Shown here: positions 13,301 through 25,472 of the stretch, piece by piece
How positions within the stretch are numbered: position 1 is the first letter of the stretch
How the letters are laid out: every line of letters starts with the position of its first letter
From: Dendrobium chrysotoxum
Taxonomy: Eukaryota > Streptophyta > Magnoliopsida > Asparagales > Orchidaceae
Length of the DNA: 64,000 nucleotides
Assembly (NCBI GenBank): GCA_019925795.1
Contig: CM034303.1
Coordinates: 55,909,931 to 55,973,930 of the forward strand
Direction of reading: 5' to 3'
The notes under the pieces: generated by a model
Databases searched by the model: none
What the model was told of the DNA's origin: nothing
What the model saw: the letters and a program-made list of their open reading frames with translations, nothing else
Position numbers and translations under genes: made by a program

Positions 13301-16300
13301 CCTCGGTCACCATCCTATGCTCCAATAGGTATTTCAAGCTTCTCTGGTCCGTCTTGACAATGAAACGTCTGCCCAACAAGTAAGGTCGCTACTTCTAAAT
13401 AGCTAACACAATGGTCATCAGCTCCCTCTCAGACTGACTTCAACCTAGCTCTGGATGGAAACACCTAGCTGAAGTAAGCTATGGGCATGTGATTCTGCAT
13501 GAGCACTGCCCCCCAATTCATACCCTGATGCATTAGTCTCAACCATAAAAAATTTGCTGAAATTTGGTAGGGTCAGGACCGGTACAGTGGTCATGGCCTT
13601 CAATCTCTCAAAAGCCTGGGCAACTGCCTCTCTCCACAAGAAGCTATTCTTCTTCATGCTCTGTCAATGGCCAAGGCTTGCTGTAGATCCTCACAAATCT
13701 CCTGTAGTACCCAATCAATCCTAGAAAACTCCTCAGCTCTCTCAGATTCTTAGGTAGTGTCCATTTTAGCATTGCCTCAATCTTGGCCTTATCAGCGGCC
13801 AACCCCTCTTAAGATACCACGTGCCCTAAGTACTCTACAATGATTTGTGCAAAATAATACTTCTTCAGGTTGGCCCTCAGCAGATGCTCCTGTAACACTT
13901 CTAAGACCACCCTCAAGTTCTCTAAATGCTCCTCACCCGACCTACTGTACACCAGGATGTTTTCAAAGAAAACTAGTACAAACTTTCATAAGTATGGCTG
14001 AAACATCCTGTTCATGAGGAACTGGAAAGTAGCAGGGGCGTTGGCGAGGCTAAATGGCATCACTAAGAACTCATAGTGTCTTTCATGTGTCATGAATGCA
14101 ATCTTTGAGACATACTTCTCTCTCATCCTGATCTGATGGTAACTAGACTTCAGATCCATCTTCGTGAACACCGCTGCTCCACACAAGCCGTCCAACAGAT
14201 CATCAATCACTGGAATAGGAAACCTGTCTGGCACAGTCTCCTTATTCAAGGCCCCCGGTAGTCCACACAGAATATTTAGCTCCCATCCTTCTTCTTGACC
14301 AATAAGACTGGGCTAGAAAAAGGACTCACACTTGGCCTGATGATCCCTTCCTCCAACATTTATGGGATCAACTTCTCAATCTCATCCTTCTGAATCTGAG
14401 GATAGCGGTAAGACCTGACACTAATCAGTGACACCCCCCTCCCTCAAGGTGATGGCGTGCTCCTACTCCTTCGATGATGGCAATCCTTTAAGTGTCTGAA
14501 AGACCTCATTGAACTGATGTATAAGTGGTTGTACTGAAGGAGGAATGTCTCCTTCCTCTTCTAATCTGATCCCCTCTAATATTTGCAACTCCATCAGAAA
14601 TCATCCTTCAACCTCCTGTATGATCCTCACCATGGCTTTGAGTGACACAATGACTTTGGATAACCCTACATCACCCCTAATTATAACCCTTCTTCCCTCC
14701 ACCACCAGCTCCATCGTCAATGCTCACCAAACCTTGGTATTCCCCAATATCTGTAGCCATTTCATCTCCAGGATGACATCAGTGCTCCCCAACTCCAATG
14801 GAAAGAAGTCCTCACTCACCTGGAGCTCCTGTATGGTTAAAACCACTCCCCTACACACTCCTCTACCTGTCACCACCTTTCCCGTGCTCATCATCACTCC
14901 ATAACCCCTGTGTCTACCAATTTCACCACCAATTGGTCTATACGACCTGGTTGGAGATGAAATTGTGGGTAACCTCTCTGTCTATCAACATCATTACCTC
15001 CCTGTCTGTTATTTCTCCTTTCACTTTCATTGTGTAATTAAAAGTGAATCTCACCACTAAGTTCAAGGAGACCTTTGTCATGTCTAGATGCAGCTCTTCC
15101 TCCTCCACCAATGCCTCACTCTCATCTCCCTCATCAGCTTCCTCATCATTATAGACGGTGAGAACCTGAAGAGTTCGATCCTTACACATGTGCCCCGATG
15201 TATACCTCTCATCACATCTGAAACACAATCTCTTCTCCCTTTTCTCCTGCAGCTCTTTCTCAGTGAGCTTCTTGAAAAATTCCTTGAATCCCCCTCCTCC
15301 AGGCTTCTCCTTTGGGGTCTATCGTAGGATACCTGGTGTTGGCCCTTTGGGTGCCAAAAATGTGGTGGTCATCCTATACGAGCCCTTTGAACGGCTGCCT
15401 CTAGCCCCCCTCTCCAGGTACATCTGATCCTCCACTAACTGACCTAGCTTCATAGCCTCTCCTAAGTCATGAGGCCTCATCACTCTAACCACCGCCCAGA
15501 TATCTGGTTTGAGCCCTTTCATAATGTTCTCCTCTAACACAGTCTCAGAAAGCCGATTCAGTTGGCTAGTAAGGTACTCAAACCTCTCACGATACTCTAC
15601 CATTGAGCCTTTCTGCGTCAGGGTGAAAAATTGCTCATAAAAATCTCCTCCACTGTTGGTTCAGAAATGTTCCAACAAGCAATCCTTGAAACTTTCTCCA
15701 GCTTCGTATGGGTTGTCTCATGTCTCTCCACTGGTACCGAGCCAATACCTTTCCCTCCAAACATAGGCCAGCTGCCGCCAGTCTTCCTCCTCCGTCAATC
15801 CATTGATGACGAAATACCTATCCACCTTATAGATCCACCAATGTGCATCCTCTCCCTCCAAAAAGAGGCATCTTCAGCTTTCTTACCCTCGGATCACCTT
15901 TGTTCACCCTAATTCCTCCATAATCTCTCATTCTCTGAGGGGGTGGTCACCCCCCAAGTGTCACGATCCTCCCTTCTATGCTCGTATCCAAACCCTTCTT
16001 CAAAATCCCCTCATCTTCTTTCAAAATCAGCACCCCTTCGCTCATAATCAACCCCTCTTCTTACAAAATCCGCTCCCCTTCGCTCATACCCACTACTCAT
16101 CTCCTCCCTAGAACCCATCTTCTCCCTTTAAAATCTCCACCTCTAGATTTTTCCCTCTCCTTATCGAATTAGGATTTCCACTACTACCTTGGCCGCCAGT
16201 GGGCCCCCTCGCCTCTAATGACGTTGTTTTGGGTTGGGCCTCTAGCAACTTCCTCAGCATTTTGTCCACGACGACAAACTTTCCATCAATCTTTTTATGG

Positions 16301-19300
16301 ACAGATAAAATTGAATTTTGAAATCTGAAATCTTTTCCAAAAAATCTGATTTTAATTGGCCTATCTCCCCTTCCAACACTTTTACTTTTCTTCTGGCCAT
16401 GGGTACCCTTAATTGAGTGTTCTGATATCAATTTGATAGGAAACGCTAGTAGAAAACCAAGAAAATATTGGCCTGAATTTGAATTTTAGCAATAAGGCAA
16501 ATAGTGATTGAGAAGAACGGCATGGAAAATGTAGAGGAAACCTTATAATTGAACTATGGAAGAAAATGAACAAGATACAATAGATCTTCAATTCGAGAGG
16601 AAGATCCGTCTCTCCTATACTTGTTAACGGTGAATGGCACACCACGGCGCAAAGGTCCCTTTGGAGCCATGGCGCATAGCGCATGACGTGGCGCGCACCA
16701 TTTTGAACATGGCGCAAATTATACAAGAATTATAAAATAATAAGCATGAATATGAAATATCATTAAACTAAAAGACAAGCTATTATAATAATGAAAGACA
16801 ACCATAGTCATATATAAGTTCAAGTAAACAACACCCAAATACTTCACAGTTCACAACAATATTATCCAGGAGACAAGAATTCACATGCTACAACTTGTCA
16901 AAGAGCGATTACAATTAAGGCATCACAATTACAGTTTTAGGTGTATCAAATTTAAACAAGATCGGAAACACTAGCAAGCCAATGATACAAGGAGATGAAA
17001 TTCCTAGGAAATAGGTAGCCGCATTTCTACCACACTCAAAGAAATCTAACATCCAACATGTACCCACATGATTAAAAACTATAACAAGAATTTTTATTGA
17101 ATCGAAGTTGTTCAAATGCATGCAACAAAGTCTCTTTATAAACTTTTCTCATTAGGGTAGATATGGTTAAAATAAAATTAATTTAATTTGATACAAAATT
17201 CCCAAAATTTAAGTCACAAATAAATATAAAAAATATTCATAATTATATTAAAAATATTAAAAAAAATTTAGCGTGCTATTTTTGCGCCATGGCACTCATG
17301 TGGCACAAATAGCGTGCGCCATTTTAAACATCTGCGCCGCGTCATACACATGACGCCGTAGGTGTGCCAAGCCTCGCCGTGCGCCATGGCGCGCGCTATT
17401 TTGTACCATTGACATCTATGCCGCTAGCTGGAGACCAATAAATCCTTAGAACAAAGTAATTTCAGCCAAACAAGAGATAACTGTAACCCTAGGGGAAAAC
17501 TACTACTTAAAGCATACAATTACATGGCAAATACCAAAACAACCTTGCCTAATTTGAACTTCCCTCCAAACTGCCCCCTGCTCTCATGCGTTTAATGCGT
17601 GGACCCCACCCCAAAGGGGGCGGGATTTGGCTGGGGCGGAACTTTCTTCTGCCTATCATACACCTTGGTCGGTCCCTCCTGGACCGGTCTAACATATTAT
17701 TTTTATAATAAAATATTATTTTTAAGAATAAAATATATTACATTTAATAGAAATAACGTGCATGAAAAATAAATTGTCACCACATGAATCAATTCGATAT
17801 TTAGGAATTTTAGTTGTAATAAATCAAGGTGAAGCTATCAATTCATATGATATTTCATTATGAACATTAAACAAGATAAATAAAATGTATAAAATATAGG
17901 ATCGACAACCCATAAAATATAATATCAATGAATAATAAAAAAAGTATGTTTATCCTTACATAAATAAAAGTTATTTATTTCCAAGTGAGTGGCACAAAAG
18001 TCTAAGTTTAATCGAGAGTCTACAATGACAAGTGGAATTTAACTTAAAGATCGCACGCAATAAGACATTCAATCAATGATCGATGCTCAAAATAATTGTA
18101 TTGAAAACTAATTTTCAATCAATAGAGTACAATCTAAATAACATAGGTTACCCTACAATCCACCTGAATTAATTATGATTATTGTGGCATAAAACTTATA
18201 ATATTCGACCTAATCATATTCTTGTATCTTAACATTGATTAAATGCAAATTAACATCTAATGTTAAAAGAACTAATAGCTTCGATTAATTTATTCTAGTG
18301 GATTAAAGAGAAAGGGAAAAGGGGAATATGAGGTTACCTACAAGCTCTCCAATGTTCAATTTGAAGAACCCAAGGGATGCTTGTGGAGGAAAAAGTGACG
18401 TCTTCGAGGAAAGAGCAGTTGAAAGTAAAGCTTTAGAATAGGATGATAAGAGATAAGAGGAGGAAGAACCGAAGTAGATGGGAAGAGGGCTTCCATGAAG
18501 GAGAAAAAAAAAAAGAGGAAGGCTTTCTTGCTGTTGGAGGCTTTTAATCAAATGAAAGAGAAGTTAGGTATGATAAAATTGATGTGGCTTTCGGTTGCTT
18601 GACAATCAACAAAGGAGAAGGAAGAGGAAGGTCGGTGGTAGTTAGATTGAATGAGATGCGAAGCCCTATCAACCAGTTACCTTAAATTGAGACACAAGGG
18701 TAGTGATAAATCTGGGATTTTGTCTGATGATTACAAGTTGAGGGGACAACGGGAGTGTTGCGCTGTTTGGATCGTGTGATGAGGGGCAAGGGTTTGTCGC
18801 ATGAGATTTAGGTCTATTCGATTTATAATTGGTTTGGTTCTTACATTGTGTACTACACCTAATTGGAGTACACAGTTATGTCCTATTGTTTACTCTAATT
18901 AGATGGAGTAAACCGATATGTATTTGTCTTATGTAGGTAAAGTTATGTATGTAGTCCGCACCTAAGAATTTCTCTTGTTTATGAGGCTTCCTTATAGTTT
19001 TGAGAAGATTTTCATATATATTTCTACGGCCTCATATGTTTGGCAATTACGGTAGTTATTTGTGGTTAAGACTTAACGAGGAAACAAATATTTGCATATT
19101 AGAGCGTCGCATGGAAAAATATCAGTGAGCCCTGAACTATTGTAGTTCATTAAATGGTAATTTGAGTTACATAGGTTTTGCTTATTTTTCCAGGTTCAAA
19201 TTTGATTAGGGTTTTAAAAGAGCCTTGTTTGTATAAGTATATAGGGCATACTGTTAATTTCTTTATTATCATCGTCCAATCATATAGTGTATTTCCCCAG

Positions 19301-21567
19301 GGTCAAATATAAACAGGGGTTTTACAAGAGAAGGCCTTATGCTGTACAGCGGGAATAGTATAGATTCTTCTCATATCAGCACTCACTCTTCATGGGTTTA
19401 ACTTTACACTAGTAAGACCTGATGGAAAATTTTCCGACCTATATGAATGGCTAATATTTTCTCTGTTTAAATCATTGACATTTCATTTTTTATAGATCAA
19501 AATTCTGAACTGATTTTATCATTTTGAACATATGAATTAACAAATATACCAATGTATCACATATGTTTGATTTGTTCAAATAATGCTGATTTTCTTGGTC
19601 AGCTCTTATGATGATGACCTTTTGGAAATGTATTGTCTAACTTCAAAGCTTTGCTCTGATGTTCTAGTTCATTAATGCATTAGATTATAGGAAGTTTTTT
19701 CTTTGCCTGCCTTTTTCACCATAAAATGCCGTTAAATATTGTTTTAGTATTGACTTAACTTCAACCTTAGTGATTGCCAATGGTTTTAGATTACAAGTGG
19801 TATTTATGCAATTTATCTCTTTTGTTATGATATTTCACGACTTTCAACTTACATGAAACGTTGAACTCCCAGGCAGGGATCAACTCTAGCTCTGATTCTG
19901 ATGTGGAAAAGGACCTAGAAAATTCCAACGCTATAAACTTCTCCTCCAACAATGATGTTGGGGATTTGATATTACCTCTTTCAAAATTAAAAGTTGATGA
20001 TGGAGATTTTGGAGAATTGTCCCCTTTAAGATCTCAGCAAAACCAACCGGCCCCATCGGAAGCATATGAAAACCCAAAGGAGGTAACAACTGAGACATGC
20101 AATGATTTGTTTCATTGGAGATCATCTTTGTCAAAGGTTGATGTTTGGTATGGCTCCTATGGTTCAAATATGTGGAAACCAAGGTTTCTCTGCTACATTG
20201 AAGGTGGAAAGGTATGATGCTTTATGCATGGAAGCCGCACCATCATGATACTTTATTCTTCAATAAAAGCTTGCCATTGTTTTATCCTTATTTATTCCTA
20301 AATTATCTCTGTTGGATGGGACTTGCCAATCAGCTGTAGCACATGCTGTCCAGAAGACTTGTCATCAAGGCTTGAGTAGGGTCCATTTTATGTAGTATTT
20401 ATTTTTTTCAAGATGTAATTAGCGTTACTTAGTGATATATCACCTGAAACAAGGTGACTTATGCATCTTATTCCATCATCTTATCCCAACATCCCAACTC
20501 TATTCAGAATTGCTTTTAAGCATCTAACTCTTGAATCTTAAATATTACTAGGAGACCACTCAAAAATCACTACTCATCCAAACACATAGTTGAGTAAAAT
20601 TCTTAGAATTTTACATCATTCTTAACCACTTAAAAATGGCCACATTGCTTCTTGTAAGACATTAACTTCTTTCTCGTTGGTAAGGTTGCCAGAGATTTTT
20701 ACAGGCCCGCTTAAGAATTTGAAAACAAAAAAGAGAAGTGCCAATTCCCGCAAAGTAGGAATAAACCCTAGAAAACTTAGGAATTAGTGTCACTTGGTGG
20801 TACTTCTTAAGGAAACAATGGTCCATTGAAGTTGGAGTCTAAAAGCACTCTTTGGCAAAGTTGGATCAATTAAGTAGTGCTTAGACGGCCATATCAGCAG
20901 AAGCTGTGCTAACAAATATTCATATCTTAGAGTTGAAAAGAGTAAATTTCTGTTGGGATTGGAGGGTGACACGGAGCTTGGATTCTATAGCAGATGGAAT
21001 TGCACGTTCAGCCTACTCCGTCCTTTTTCATTCTTAACTATTATTATATTTTCTCCTATTTGATATTTTGGAAATTTTGAATGGTTTTGGCAGGTTGTCT
21101 ATGGCAGGTTTCAGCATATAGCTTAAGAATATCATATCTGATGTGTTGGAAAATTAGACATAGTTTCCAAGTTTAGCCTTAACTTTTATTCGTTTGTATG
21201 TATGAGGAAGTAGGAAGTGATGGAAGTAGGACTAACTTGACTCTTTGGTTATTCGGGAAAATGGGAAGTGACTTTTTTTCCTTTGGAATTTATACATTGC
21301 ATTTTAGCATAATTTGCTTCAAAGTTACTTTAGGAAGTAGTCAGATGCAATACTTTCATCTCGTTGCAAAATTTTGACCCAAACCACACATGCACGCTCA
21401 CACTTATATTATTATATGTACACATAATTTAATTGTTATACACTATATTATTTATGAATATTATATACATGGCCCTAATGATAATAATATATTACTTTTT
21501 CGCCTAGTTTAAAATTAATACATAATAGAAAGCATGAATTTCAGATAATAGTTTATTGCTATTTATA

Positions 21568-21598
<31 letters not shown>

Positions 21599-21703
21599 GT
21601 GCCTTTGAGTATACTACAAACTATGACTAACTTATATGTAAATTAAAGTAATGCATATAATATGTTAAATAAATAAATTATATAATTATATTATTATAAA
21701 AGT

Positions 21704-21735
<32 letters not shown>

Positions 21736-24700
21736 CTTTTATCCTCGGAGGATGTTTTTTAATTTTTTGGCATCTACCATCATTGATTAACATCATTGTT
21801 GCTATCCCAATCCAAGATAAACGAGACAGCATCAAAAGGCATCATAAGAAGTAGAAGATGGATGAGAGCATTTTATGTCAAAGAAGACGGAATAAATGAT
21901 TGAAATCCTCTTAGGTATAGAGGGGAGTTAAGTGGAAAAGTTCCCTTCAACTAAAAAATTTTTCCTCCAAGAAAGTTACCCATTGAAAATCCCTTGTCAG
22001 ATAGGTGGCAATTTTTAAATAGCTCCAAAATAATGGGGAAAATTAGGTTTGCATCATCATCAAAGCTTCGAAGAACACAAAGGAATAAGCCGAGGAAGTT
22101 GAAAATTGAGACTACGAAGCTCATTAACTCCTTTGATAAATACTTGCAATCACTCAGTTGACCATTAGGTTAGTGGAATATATGTCAAATCTCCAACTTG
22201 GCCCAGGGTTTAATGTTGAAAAAGACATGAAAGAAGCTTTTATGGTCATAAGCCTTCGTGGTGGGTGGATCTGAGGATAATACCCCCACAGCCTTTGGCA
22301 CTCCCCACAAATCTGAGCGAGAAGACTCTCAATAAGAGTTCTCTAACTTTAAAAGAATCATGCTATATGGTTTTACCCTTTACTGACTCGGAGGAGAAAC
22401 TATCATTTCTCTTATGAGGAATGTAAAATGAGCCAAGGATATATCCAAAATCAAATTCCCCAATTTGGTTGCAGCTTAAATGATTGAAGAATCCGAGGAA
22501 GAATGAGATCTCAAGTGTATCATTTACTGATGAGATCTCCTCCTAGGAGGTGACCCAAATTTAATTAAGTGAGAAATAAGTCTTCTCTCTTCAACAAAAG
22601 AAAGACAGATGAAAAAAATATTTATATCAGTGAAAATGCTTTGCATCAAGCTCCATATGAATCTCAAAAGACTTCTAAAGCAGTTGTGGATTATAATGGT
22701 CTGACCCATCATTCCAAGACATTGTTGAGTATCTAAAATGTTCTCATGATTTTTAATGACATTCGAGCTACGCTCATCTCATTTTTGCACGAGCCTGGGC
22801 AATATGAAGTATTTGCAAAACATAAGATGAAAGAGGCCCTATAAGCCCAAAACTCCTTAGCAATGACCTCCTATAATGACTATTTCCTCTCGGGAACAAT
22901 GGAACATAACTGGCACTTTTATTTTACGGTGGAAAGTAATACTATTCAAATGAACCGAATTTGGGTTGGCCATTGCTCATTTGTTAATCTTGTTGGTGTT
23001 AAGACACTCCGATGATTGAGTTTCGACGATCAATATTCAAATGAATTGAATTTTGTGTTAAAAGTTGAATTGTTTAATTTTATTTCTCCCAAATTTAGTT
23101 ATTATCGGGTGGTTGGATACATTAATCCAAAAAAAATTGTATGATTGTATCACTAATTCTTGAACTACTTGGTTTTGGATGGAACCTTTTAAACAATTTC
23201 AACATGGATGCACGATCCAAAAAGTTGTTTCCTACATCAGGAGCACACGGAACCAAGTAATTTTTTTTGTCCGGGTTGGCTTCTTTGCTTGTATACCTCA
23301 ACTATCTCGTGTGGTCTCTTTATGTTTCTCGCAATCTTAATATAAAGTGTTAAAAGTAATTTAGGCGATAGCTGCCATATTCTGAAGCTAGATCATGCAG
23401 TATAGATCTTGATTCCTACATTATTGGAGATATTATCATGGAGTTTTTCATGTCTGGTTAATGAAAATACTTTGTTCGCTACAATATCCCAAGTTACAGG
23501 AAGAAAGGCACCACAGTTAAATTCTAATGAAACTTAGTTTTAGCCCATCGTCATTATATGTTATTTATGGGTCACGGGTATAGAACTAGCTTGTCTACAT
23601 TGTGCTTGATTTGTGGAATGTTATTGAATCTCACTTTCTTTCCAATTTGGAAAGTTGCAAAATAGTTTGCTTTCTATTTTTTGGTTATTCTTAAGATAAG
23701 ACAACTGATTTATATCTTTTTAATTTTTGAAAGCTTTTTGATTAATTTGTGGTAGTAAAGCCAATAAAAATATTGTTTATTTAGATGAAAAAAATTGTAT
23801 TGTTTTTTTTAAGCTGTTTCTTTCACAATTTATTGTTGAAAATCAGAATAGAAATTATGAGTTTGAAAGTATCTTTTAAAAAATTCTGTCAATAAAAACA
23901 GAAAAATAGAAGCCGCCCCAGTAAAATCCATTTACTTGTGATTTTGCTTTTCTGCTGAACTCTTCCATCTGTTACTCTTACGATTGGTCATTTGATTTTT
24001 CCTTCTAGGTGGAAGGTATGAGAAAGCCATGTCGGGGAGCTATGGACAAAACTCCACCAAAAGATATTAGTTGGAAGTCTGTACCTCATCGGTTATTCTT
24101 TGCAAGATCTTATACCGACACATGGGGCCATGGAGGTGTTGCTTTTCTTAATCCTCAAAGCAGTATAAATGATAAAAGTTATATGCGCATTTATAGAATA
24201 ACGTACGTGGTAATCATATTATTCTTCCCTTCACTCGATAGCAAATTCTCAAATTTAGCGATCATCAGTCTTCCATGTTTGATCTAATAGGTTCAAGTCA
24301 TCTTTTTTTTCAGCCTTGAGCAGTTCAATGATTTACTGATCCAAGAGAATGTCACCACTGAACATTTTGAATCACCTTTGGTGGATTCTCGTGATATTGA
24401 GTTTCTAGTAAAAAGCAGTTTCATGTCTGTGGAATCTATCAAGGTAGGCTTCCTGTATTTAGTTTATTAGCAAGTTATATGAACAACATCTTTTACCACG
24501 GTACTGAACTGTTTGGAAATCTTCCTTGCTTGCTTCTCTTATCATGTGGTAGAACACTCTATTCCAAATTTGCTAATGTTTTCAATTGAAAAAAAAAAAA
24601 AAACTAATAAATTCTTCTGACGGTCACTACTGCAGGGTGGATGGTACTCCAATATCCTTTATTTGGGAGAGCAGGATGGCATTCCAATTTTGACCATGAC

Positions 24701-25114
24701 GTATGCTTTTTTTACCCTTTTTTTAAAATTTTGATCTGCATCATTTTGGTCAGAGCTGTTTCAAAGTTTTCACAGAAGATAATTTGAGTTAGAATATCCC
24801 GATTTAAATTAGATTTGCAGACTTTTTGATCAAATTTTGTGTTACATCTATTTCAAAACAAATTTAATGATTAGAAAATTTAATTTGTAGTGATCATTAC
24901 TGCTGTTGAGCATGAGTACCTCATTCTTTTTTTTCCTTGAAATCTCAGGTGTTCAGTATCAGATGTTGAGAAATTTAAATCTGGTGAGCTACCGGTTTGT
25001 GCTCCACCAAAAGCCTATGAGAATACTCTATTGAAAGGATTATTAGAAGGTACAGAACTCTCCTCTGAGGAAGCCATCGGTTATCTCAAAGACGCAGCTG
25101 CTAGAAATTTGTGA
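2054..25114 (+). CDS. HDA5: Class II histone deacetylase, HDA5-like (5' partial)
   Basis: Removes acetyl groups from lysines (histones and other proteins) with a catalytic zinc; plant HDA5/HDA18 class. Exons: 2054-2255, 2421-2567, 2706-2818, 4395-4606, 7400-7464, 8018-8188, 8317-8409, 19873-20211, 24009-24202, 24314-24443, 24636-24700, 24949-25114 (stop TGA 25112-25114). All introns are GT-AG and the phases agree, giving 631 codons. Visible catalytic motifs: GHHAE (2481), the zinc-binding DVHHGNGTQ (2745), SAGFDA (4588-4606) and EGGYN in the exon at 8018. The exons from 19873 onward encode the plant-specific C-terminal domain (motifs WYGSYGSNMWKPRFLCYI, MDKTPPK, PILTMTCSVSDVEKF) typical of HDA5. 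The first roughly 70-80 residues are outside the window. The 11.46-kb intron 8410-19872 holds gypsy element 1 in antisense. HDA18 is a close alternative name. No frame breaks were seen. Confidence 0.93.
2819..4394 (+). other. HDA5 intron, 1.6 kb
   Basis: AT-rich intron bounded by GT (2819) and a pyrimidine-rich TTGCAG acceptor. It contains a TA microsatellite close to the acceptor and no recognisable gene or mobile element. Confidence 0.7.
4311..4356. repeat. (TA)23 microsatellite in an HDA5 intron
   Basis: Twenty-three uninterrupted TA units, ending about 38 bp before the acceptor of the exon at 4395. Confidence 0.95.
4607..7399 (+). other. HDA5 intron, 2.8 kb
   Basis: Bounded by GTTAAG (4607) and TTTTGCAG before 7400. 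Mostly AT-rich. No transposon ends or coding pieces recognised. Confidence 0.65.
8410..11284 (+). other. First part of the 11.46-kb HDA5 intron
   Basis: AT-rich intron sequence between the donor at 8410 and the retrotransposon insertion. Nothing recognisable. TATTA at 11280-11284 is the left target duplication of gypsy element 1. Confidence 0.65.
11285..11721 (-). repeat. 3' LTR of gypsy element 1
   Basis: 437 bp. It matches 16434-17694 once the nested insert and a short 23-25 bp difference (around 17650-17672) are allowed for. The inner end reads AATA where the other LTR reads AACA, a mutation of the terminal CA. Next to it lies a polypurine tract (minus strand). Confidence 0.92.
11722..11738 (-). 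other. Polypurine tract of gypsy element 1
   Basis: On the minus strand this reads CTTTGGGAGGGGGATAT directly before the 3' LTR, the normal place for plus-strand DNA priming. Confidence 0.75.
11985..15060 (-). pseudogene. Degenerate gypsy pol (protease, RT, RNase H, integrase)
   Basis: Read from high to low coordinates. A protease-like stretch at about 15080-14940 has its active-site Asp-Thr/Ser-Gly altered (MLIDREVTHNFI). RT at 14249-13700 has PIPVIDDLLD, FTKMDLKSSYHQIRM and the VMPFSLANAPATFQ block. The usual YxDD active site reads FFEN at about 13965. An RNase H region at 13657-13200 includes KTDQRSLKYLLEHR. Integrase at 12886-12380 has the Asp, Asp and Glu positions in EFIDGL, SDQDKTF and GKTEVVN. 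The C-terminal tail continues to about 11985. Stops and frameshifts separate these blocks, so no full polyprotein can be made. Confidence 0.9.
15100..16385 (-). pseudogene. Degenerate gypsy gag with CCHC zinc knuckle
   Basis: Minus-strand gag remnant. A central capsid-like stretch at 15603-15319 contains FEYLTSQLNRLSETVLEE and IMKGLKPDIWAVVR. A zinc knuckle CFRCDERYTSGHMCK at 15228-15184 fits CX2CX4HX4C. The N-terminal part lies at about 16380-15640 and is split between frames. The long open frames on the opposite strand here are shadows. Confidence 0.85.
16419..16431 (-). other. Primer binding site of gypsy element 1 (decayed)
   Basis: On the minus strand, TTGATATCAGAAC lies two bases after the 5' LTR end. 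It resembles the initiator-tRNA-Met primer site TGGTATCAGAGC with substitutions. Confidence 0.65.
16434..17694 (-). repeat. 5' LTR of gypsy element 1, interrupted by a nested insert
   Basis: 16434 to about 16618 and about 17413-17694 are collinear with the 437-bp partner LTR. The roughly 0.8 kb between them has no counterpart there. The outer end is ...CTAACA, then the TATTA duplication. Confidence 0.9.
16619..17412. mobile_element. Nested non-coding insert with GC-rich inverted ends
   Basis: Present in one LTR and absent from the other, so it is an insertion. The ends are GC-rich and roughly inverted: GTGAATGGCAC at 16628-16638 faces GTACCATTGAC near 17402-17412, with repeated GCGCCATGG-like words inside both arms. 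The centre (16720-17270) is AT-rich and has no coding capacity. This is the build of a DNA-transposon derivative (MITE or foldback). Exact borders and target duplication are uncertain: the flanks allow an imperfect 9-bp match but not a clean one. Confidence 0.65.
17695..19872 (+). other. Last part of the 11.46-kb HDA5 intron
   Basis: AT-rich. Starts with the right TATTA duplication of gypsy element 1 and ends at the CCCAG acceptor at 19868-19872. No other feature recognised. Confidence 0.65.
21573..21598. repeat. (TA)13 microsatellite
   Basis: Uninterrupted TA dinucleotides inside an HDA5 intron. Confidence 0.9.
21707..21735. repeat. (AT)14 microsatellite
   Basis: Second AT dinucleotide run in the same intron, about 110 bp after the first. 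Confidence 0.9.
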
Positions 25115-25394
25115 CTTCCTCAAGTTCATTGTCTGTACAAATTATATTGTGGCTGTGTTTGGATTTTGGATGGCAGAAATTCAGAGTGCAAGAAAATGAA
25201 AACAAATGATGATGCAAATTCTTAATCAACAGTTATATTATTGGAAAAAAAAAAAAAAGAAAAATTGTACATCTGAAAGATATTTGATTGATAGAGTAAT
25301 GTAGGGATTTAGTATTAATGTGTGTGCTTTGGATGATGTCCACATTAGTGATGTAATGGTCATACAGAGCTGCTTTGTTTTACTGATCTTTAAG

Positions 25395-25472
<78 letters not shown>

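Larger units (their letters stand above)
11285..17694 (-). mobile_element. Ty3/gypsy LTR retrotransposon 1, complete but decayed, inside an HDA5 intron
   Basis: Two related LTRs (11285-11721 and 16434-17694) flank gag-pol remnants on the minus strand. TATTA at 11280-11284 and 17695-17699 is a perfect 5-bp target duplication. A primer binding site and a polypurine tract sit at the expected inner borders. The LTR at 16434-17694 (the element's 5' LTR) is enlarged by a nested insert. Coding is broken by several stops and frameshifts, and the reverse transcriptase active site is altered, so the copy cannot move by itself. The linkage gag, protease, RT, RNase H, integrase is Ty3/gypsy order. The polyprotein style resembles plant chromoviruses, but I did not identify a chromodomain with certainty. 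Confidence 0.95.
20212..24008 (+). other. HDA5 intron, 3.8 kb
   Basis: Bounded by GTATGA and TTCTAG. Contains two TA microsatellites. The 21.8-22.9 kb section is less AT-rich than the rest and might be an old repeat, but I cannot recognise it. Confidence 0.6.

Noticed and set aside
14545..16172. Several + strand open frames
   Set aside because: They are antisense to recognisable gag-pol motifs of gypsy element 1 and have no domains.
21760..22900. Less AT-rich stretch in an HDA5 intron that could be an old gag remnant
   Set aside because: No recognisable motif, terminal repeat or target duplication. Left as intron sequence.
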